A stretch of 64,000 nucleotides of DNA, from the NCBI RefSeq assembly GCF_037126285.1, contig NZ_CP147012.1:1984001-2048000 (forward strand), in the 5' to 3' direction. The stretch is from Bernardetia sp. MNP-M8. GTDB taxonomy: Bacteria; Bacteroidota; Bacteroidia; Cytophagales; Bernardetiaceae. Below are positions 61,014 to 64,000 of this stretch, in pieces. How positions within the stretch are numbered: position 1 is the stretch's first letter; the number at the start of each line of letters is the position of its first letter. Below the pieces are notes generated by a model. It worked only from the letters and a program-made list of their open reading frames with translations, did no database searches and was not told where the DNA came from. The translations under genes and the position numbers were made by a program.

Positions 61014-64000
61014 ATGAAAAAACTTGTAGAATATTTTGTAAAATATCCAATTTGGGCAAATGCCATCATTTTTACCATGGTAATATTTGGTGCAGTTTCG
61101 TATGGTTGGGTCATGAAACGTTCCTTTTTTCCTGAAACCGACCCTACTACAATTACAGTAGGTGTAGTTATGCCAGGAGCATCACCCGAAGAAATGGAAG
61201 AAGGCGTAACCATCAAAATTGAGGAATCCTTAAAAGGAATTGAAGGAATTAAAGAAATTACTTCTACTTCCTCTGAAAACAATGCAAATATTGTCGTTCA
61301 GTTGGAGCGTGGTGTCGATGCTGATGAAGCACTTGCTGAAGTAAAAAATGCTGTAGATAGAATCAACTCTTTTCCAACTAGCGCAGAACGACCTTTGGTT
61401 TTCAAAGTAAAGCCACGAAGCAGAACCATGTACTTGGGTTTGAGAGCAAGAGAAGGAAAAGATTTAGATTTGTTTCTCTTAAAAAAATATGCTGAACAAA
61501 TTGAAGATGAAATGTTGGCATCAGGAGTTATTTCTCAGCTTAATATTAGTGGTTATCCTGATATAGAAATTTCTATTGAAGTTCCAGAGGCTACACTTTT
61601 ACGTTATAATTTACGTTTTGAGCAAATTGCAGCAGCAGTTAGATCAAATAACCGTGATATTTCGGCAGGTGCAATCAAATCTAAAGAAGAAGAAATTCTA
61701 ATCCGTTCAAGAGCCAAAGAAAAAATGGCTGAAAAAATTGGAAATATTGTTCTTCGTGCTAATACAGATGGAAGTAATCTTCGTTTGAGAGATATTGCTA
61801 CTATCAAACAACAGTTTGCAGATGTTCCGAATGCCTTACACATCAATGGAGAAAGAGCTGTTTCACTAGAAATTACAAAACTTAAAGAAGAAGATTTAGA
61901 AGAAATCTCAATTTATGCGAATAATTATGTCACAGAATTTAATAAAAAACATTCTGATGTTGAATTAGTCGTTTCGTTTGATTTCTTTGATTTGCTTTCG
62001 CAACGTCTTCAAATGCTAATCGATAATGGAATCATGGGACTTGTTTTGGTTCTGATTTGTCTAGGACTTTTTCTTAGTCTTCGTCTTTCCTTTTGGGTAG
62101 CTATGGGTATTCCAATTTCATTTGCAGGAATGTTTGTTATTGCTGCCTTAATGGGAATTACGATTAATATGATTTCCCTTTTCGGAATGATACTCGTTGT
62201 CGGTATTTTGGTAGATGATGGTATTGTGATTGGAGAAAATATTTTTACGCACTTTGAGATGGGCAAGTCGCCTATGCGAGCAACTGTTGATGGTACTTTT
62301 GAGGTAATGCCTTCTGTTTTTACGTCTGTCCTTACAACAATTGTAGCCTTTTTGCCTATTGCTATTGGTATTGAAGGATTTGATTTTCTTCAAGAAATGG
62401 GACTTATTGTAGTCCTTTGTTTGGGCGTTTCGCTGATTGAAGCCTTTTTTGTTTTGCCTTCTCACCTTACTCATAAAGATATGGGAGATACAAAAAGTGA
62501 AGGAAAATTTAGAGGAACACTAAATAAAGGCATTGATTTTTTACGTCATAAAGTTTATGGAACTGCACTTGCCCACGTTTTACGCTTTCGTTATGTGTAT
62601 GTTTTTGTTCCTGTTGTTTTTGTGATGCTTGTTCTAGGACTGATAAACGGGCAATTTATAAAAGTAGTTTTCTTTCCAAATATTCCTTTTGATAGTTTTG
62701 ATGCCAGTATTGCCTTTAAAGCAGGAACGCCAAAAGAAAAAGTTATTTCTTATTTAGAACGCTTCGAAAAGGCTACTTGGGAAGTAAACGACGAACTCAA
62801 AAAAGAATATAAGGACGAGAAAAATTTTATCAATTACACCTTTAGAAACTTAGGAAGAACTTCAGATGGAAGTGAAAGTGGTTCGCATGCAGGACATGTT
62901 TCTATTTCGCTTTTGGATATGGATGATAGAGAAATTACCAGTAATGAAATTTCAAACCGAGTAAAAGAAAAAATAGGTAAGATTCCAGAAGCCGAAACCT
63001 TTACTGTTGCAGGGAGAAACCGTTTTGGAAAACCTATTTCAGTTCGTTTATTATCCAAAAATAATGAAGCCTTAGACCAAGCTACCGAAGAACTTAAAAG
63101 AGAGCTTGAAAATTTTTCAGAGCTTAAAGAAGTCACAGATAATCAGCGAGTAGGACGAAGAGAGCTTCAATTAGAACTCAAACCTAAAGCCTATTTCTTA
63201 GGACTTACACACGCAGATATTACTAACCAAATCAGACAAGGTTTTTTTGGAGAAGAAATACAACGACTTCAAAAAGGAACAGATGAGGTACGTGTGTGGG
63301 TGCGTTATCCAGAAGCTAGTAGAGAAACTTTAGGACAACTTGAAACTATGCGTATCAAAATGGCTGATGGAAAAGAAATTCCTTTGTCAGAAGTTGCTTC
63401 TTATACCATTGATAGAGGGATTGTAGATATCAAACACTTCAATGGCTCAAGAGAAATTGCTGTAGAAGCAGAATTAGCTGATCCAAATGGTTCACCTGTT
63501 AGTATTATCCAAAAACTAACAGATTCTACATTTGTAGATATGAAAAGTAAATATCCAAGTCTTTCTTTTGAATTTGGTGGACAACAGCAACGCAGTAGTC
63601 AGTCGCAAGAATCGTTGAAGTTTGCACTTCCAATTATGCTTTTTGTAATTATTCTTTTGATTACACTTACTTTTCGTTCGCTGAGTCAGTCGCTTTTAGT
63701 AATGTGTTTGATTCCTTTGGGACTGTTTTGTGCTGTCTTTGGTCATTTCTTTGCTGATAAGCCTGTTTCTCTTTTGAGTTTATGGGGAATTTTGGCACTT
63801 TCAGGTGTAATTATCAATGATGCCGTAGTTTTGGTCAGTAAGTTCAATTCCAATTTACAAGAAGGAATGACAATGCCTGATGCCATTTATAATGCAGGAA
63901 TTTCTCGTTTTAGAGCAATTTTACTTACAACTATCACGACTGTTGCAGGACTTGCACCACTTATCATGGAAACAAGTTTTCAAGCTCAATTCTTGATTCC
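61014..64000 (+). CDS. RND efflux permease (AcrB/MMPL-type), truncated by window end
   Basis: The frame opens at ATG 61014 (an in-frame ATG stands at 61002) and remains open for 995 codons to the window end; its stop lies outside. It begins MKKLVEYFVKYPIWANAII (first helix), followed by the periplasmic porter region and the GIMGLVLVLICLGLFLSLRLS ... GMILVVGILVDDGIVIGEN-type membrane block; the proton-relay aspartates are visible in the LVDDGIVIGEN part, and the second half repeats the layout with LSGVIINDAVVLVSKF. This is a heavy-metal or drug RND exporter. The adaptor gene lies directly upstream; the outer-membrane partner should follow. Confidence 0.9.
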   Translation, partial: MKKLVEYFVKYPIWANAIIFTMVIFGAVSYGWVMKRSFFPETDPTTITVGVVMPGASPEEMEEGVTIKIEESLKGIEGIKEITSTSSENNANIVVQLERGVDADEALAEVKNAVDRINSFPTSAERPLVFKVKPRSRTMYLGLRAREGKDLDLFLLKKYAEQIEDEMLASGVISQLNISGYPDIEISIEVPEATLLRYNLRFEQIAAAVRSNNRDISAGAIKSKEEEILIRSRAKEKMAEKIGNIVLRANTDGSNLRLRDIATIKQQFADVPNALHINGERAVSLEITKLKEEDLEEISIYANNYVTEFNKKHSDVELVVSFDFFDLLSQRLQMLIDNGIMGLVLVLICLGLFLSLRLSFWVAMGIPISFAGMFVIAALMGITINMISLFGMILVVGILVDDGIVIGENIFTHFEMGKSPMRATVDGTFEVMPSVFTSVLTTIVAFLPIAIGIEGFDFLQEMGLIVVLCLGVSLIEAFFVLPSHLTHKDMGDTKSEGKFRGTLNKGIDFLRHKVYGTALAHVLRFRYVYVFVPVVFVMLVLGLINGQFIKVVFFPNIPFDSFDASIAFKAGTPKEKVISYLERFEKATWEVNDELKKEYKDEKNFINYTFRNLGRTSDGSESGSHAGHVSISLLDMDDREITSNEISNRVKEKIGKIPEAETFTVAGRNRFGKPISVRLLSKNNEALDQATEELKRELENFSELKEVTDNQRVGRRELQLELKPKAYFLGLTHADITNQIRQGFFGEEIQRLQKGTDEVRVWVRYPEASRETLGQLETMRIKMADGKEIPLSEVASYTIDRGIVDIKHFNGSREIAVEAELADPNGSPVSIIQKLTDSTFVDMKSKYPSLSFEFGGQQQRSSQSQESLKFALPIMLFVIILLITLTFRSLSQSLLVMCLIPLGLFCAVFGHFFADKPVSLLSLWGILALSGVIINDAVVLVSKFNSNLQEGMTMPDAIYNAGISRFRAILLTTITTVAGLAPLIMETSFQAQFLI

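Noticed and set aside
61604-63136. Several minus-strand frames of 80-110 codons
   Set aside because: They are antisense to the RND permease, whose frame is open from 61014 to the window end and matches the family throughout.
1-64000. CRISPR array, prophage, toxin-antitoxin pair or restriction system
   Set aside because: I found no regularly spaced repeats, phage structural genes, or typical small two-gene cassettes; the SecB-like protein at 30306 has no toxin or antitoxin neighbour.

Overview
The window is AT-rich DNA from a member of the Bacteroidota, most likely order Cytophagales (a Bernardetia-like genus is my best guess; this is inference, with no 16S gene in view). Supporting evidence: TAnnTTTG-type -7 promoter boxes, long Bacteroidota-type NusB, DUF1573, DUF3098 and DUF6913 family proteins, a RemB-like gliding protein, BatE-like TPR/SH3 protein, many SusC-free outer-membrane barrels, and weak Shine-Dalgarno sequences.

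Layout. 0-6 kb: a membrane-anchored SpoIIE-type phosphatase, an OmpA-like protein, a Crp/YdcZ/GNAT operon and an M14 carboxypeptidase. 6.2-8.8 kb: an IS4-superfamily element interrupted cleanly by a complete IS630-family element. 9-14 kb: a secreted protein of unknown function, a small outer-membrane barrel and a large M48 metalloprotease, then a 143-bp MITE with 9-bp target duplications. 14-18 kb: RNase G/E, a 29-codon mS38-like ribosomal-type protein, a TPR protein and HU. 18.7-24.7 kb: a free-standing four-helix sensor, threonine synthase, and an operon of FAD desaturase-like oxidase, PaxB-type membrane terpene-cyclase-like protein and a second SpoIIE phosphatase. 25-30 kb: photolyase, SbcD, DUF1573, YtxH and NusB. 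30-35 kb: a SecB-like protein, a TSUP exporter, and an ECF sigma factor followed by an SDR/membrane-protein operon. 35-42 kb: patatin, DUF4139, lipoprotein, barrel, FMN reductase and BatE-like genes. 42 kb: tRNA-Lys, tRNA-Leu, tRNA-Lys. 42-59 kb: glutaminyl-cyclase-type M28 protein, Omp85 protein, SirB1-like protein, glutaryl-CoA dehydrogenase-like enzyme, RemB, CapA, FolD, an RNA ligase, YbbR and DsbD. 59-64 kb: tRNA-Val and an RND efflux adaptor/permease pair, the permease cut by the window edge.

The strongest unexplained signal is a bipartite motif (AAAAGTCTTTACACAT, 11 nt, TTGTCTAA) present upstream of both the ECF sigma gene and the adjacent SDR operon: a likely autoregulated ECF promoter defining a small regulon of one dehydrogenase and three membrane proteins. 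Second is the oxidase/membrane-cyclase/phosphatase operon, which looks like an uncharacterised isoprenoid-modifying locus. Non-coding structure is abundant: a MITE, several foldback elements, and a 76-bp duplicated promoter segment flanking an orphan gene. No CRISPR array, prophage or rRNA was seen.
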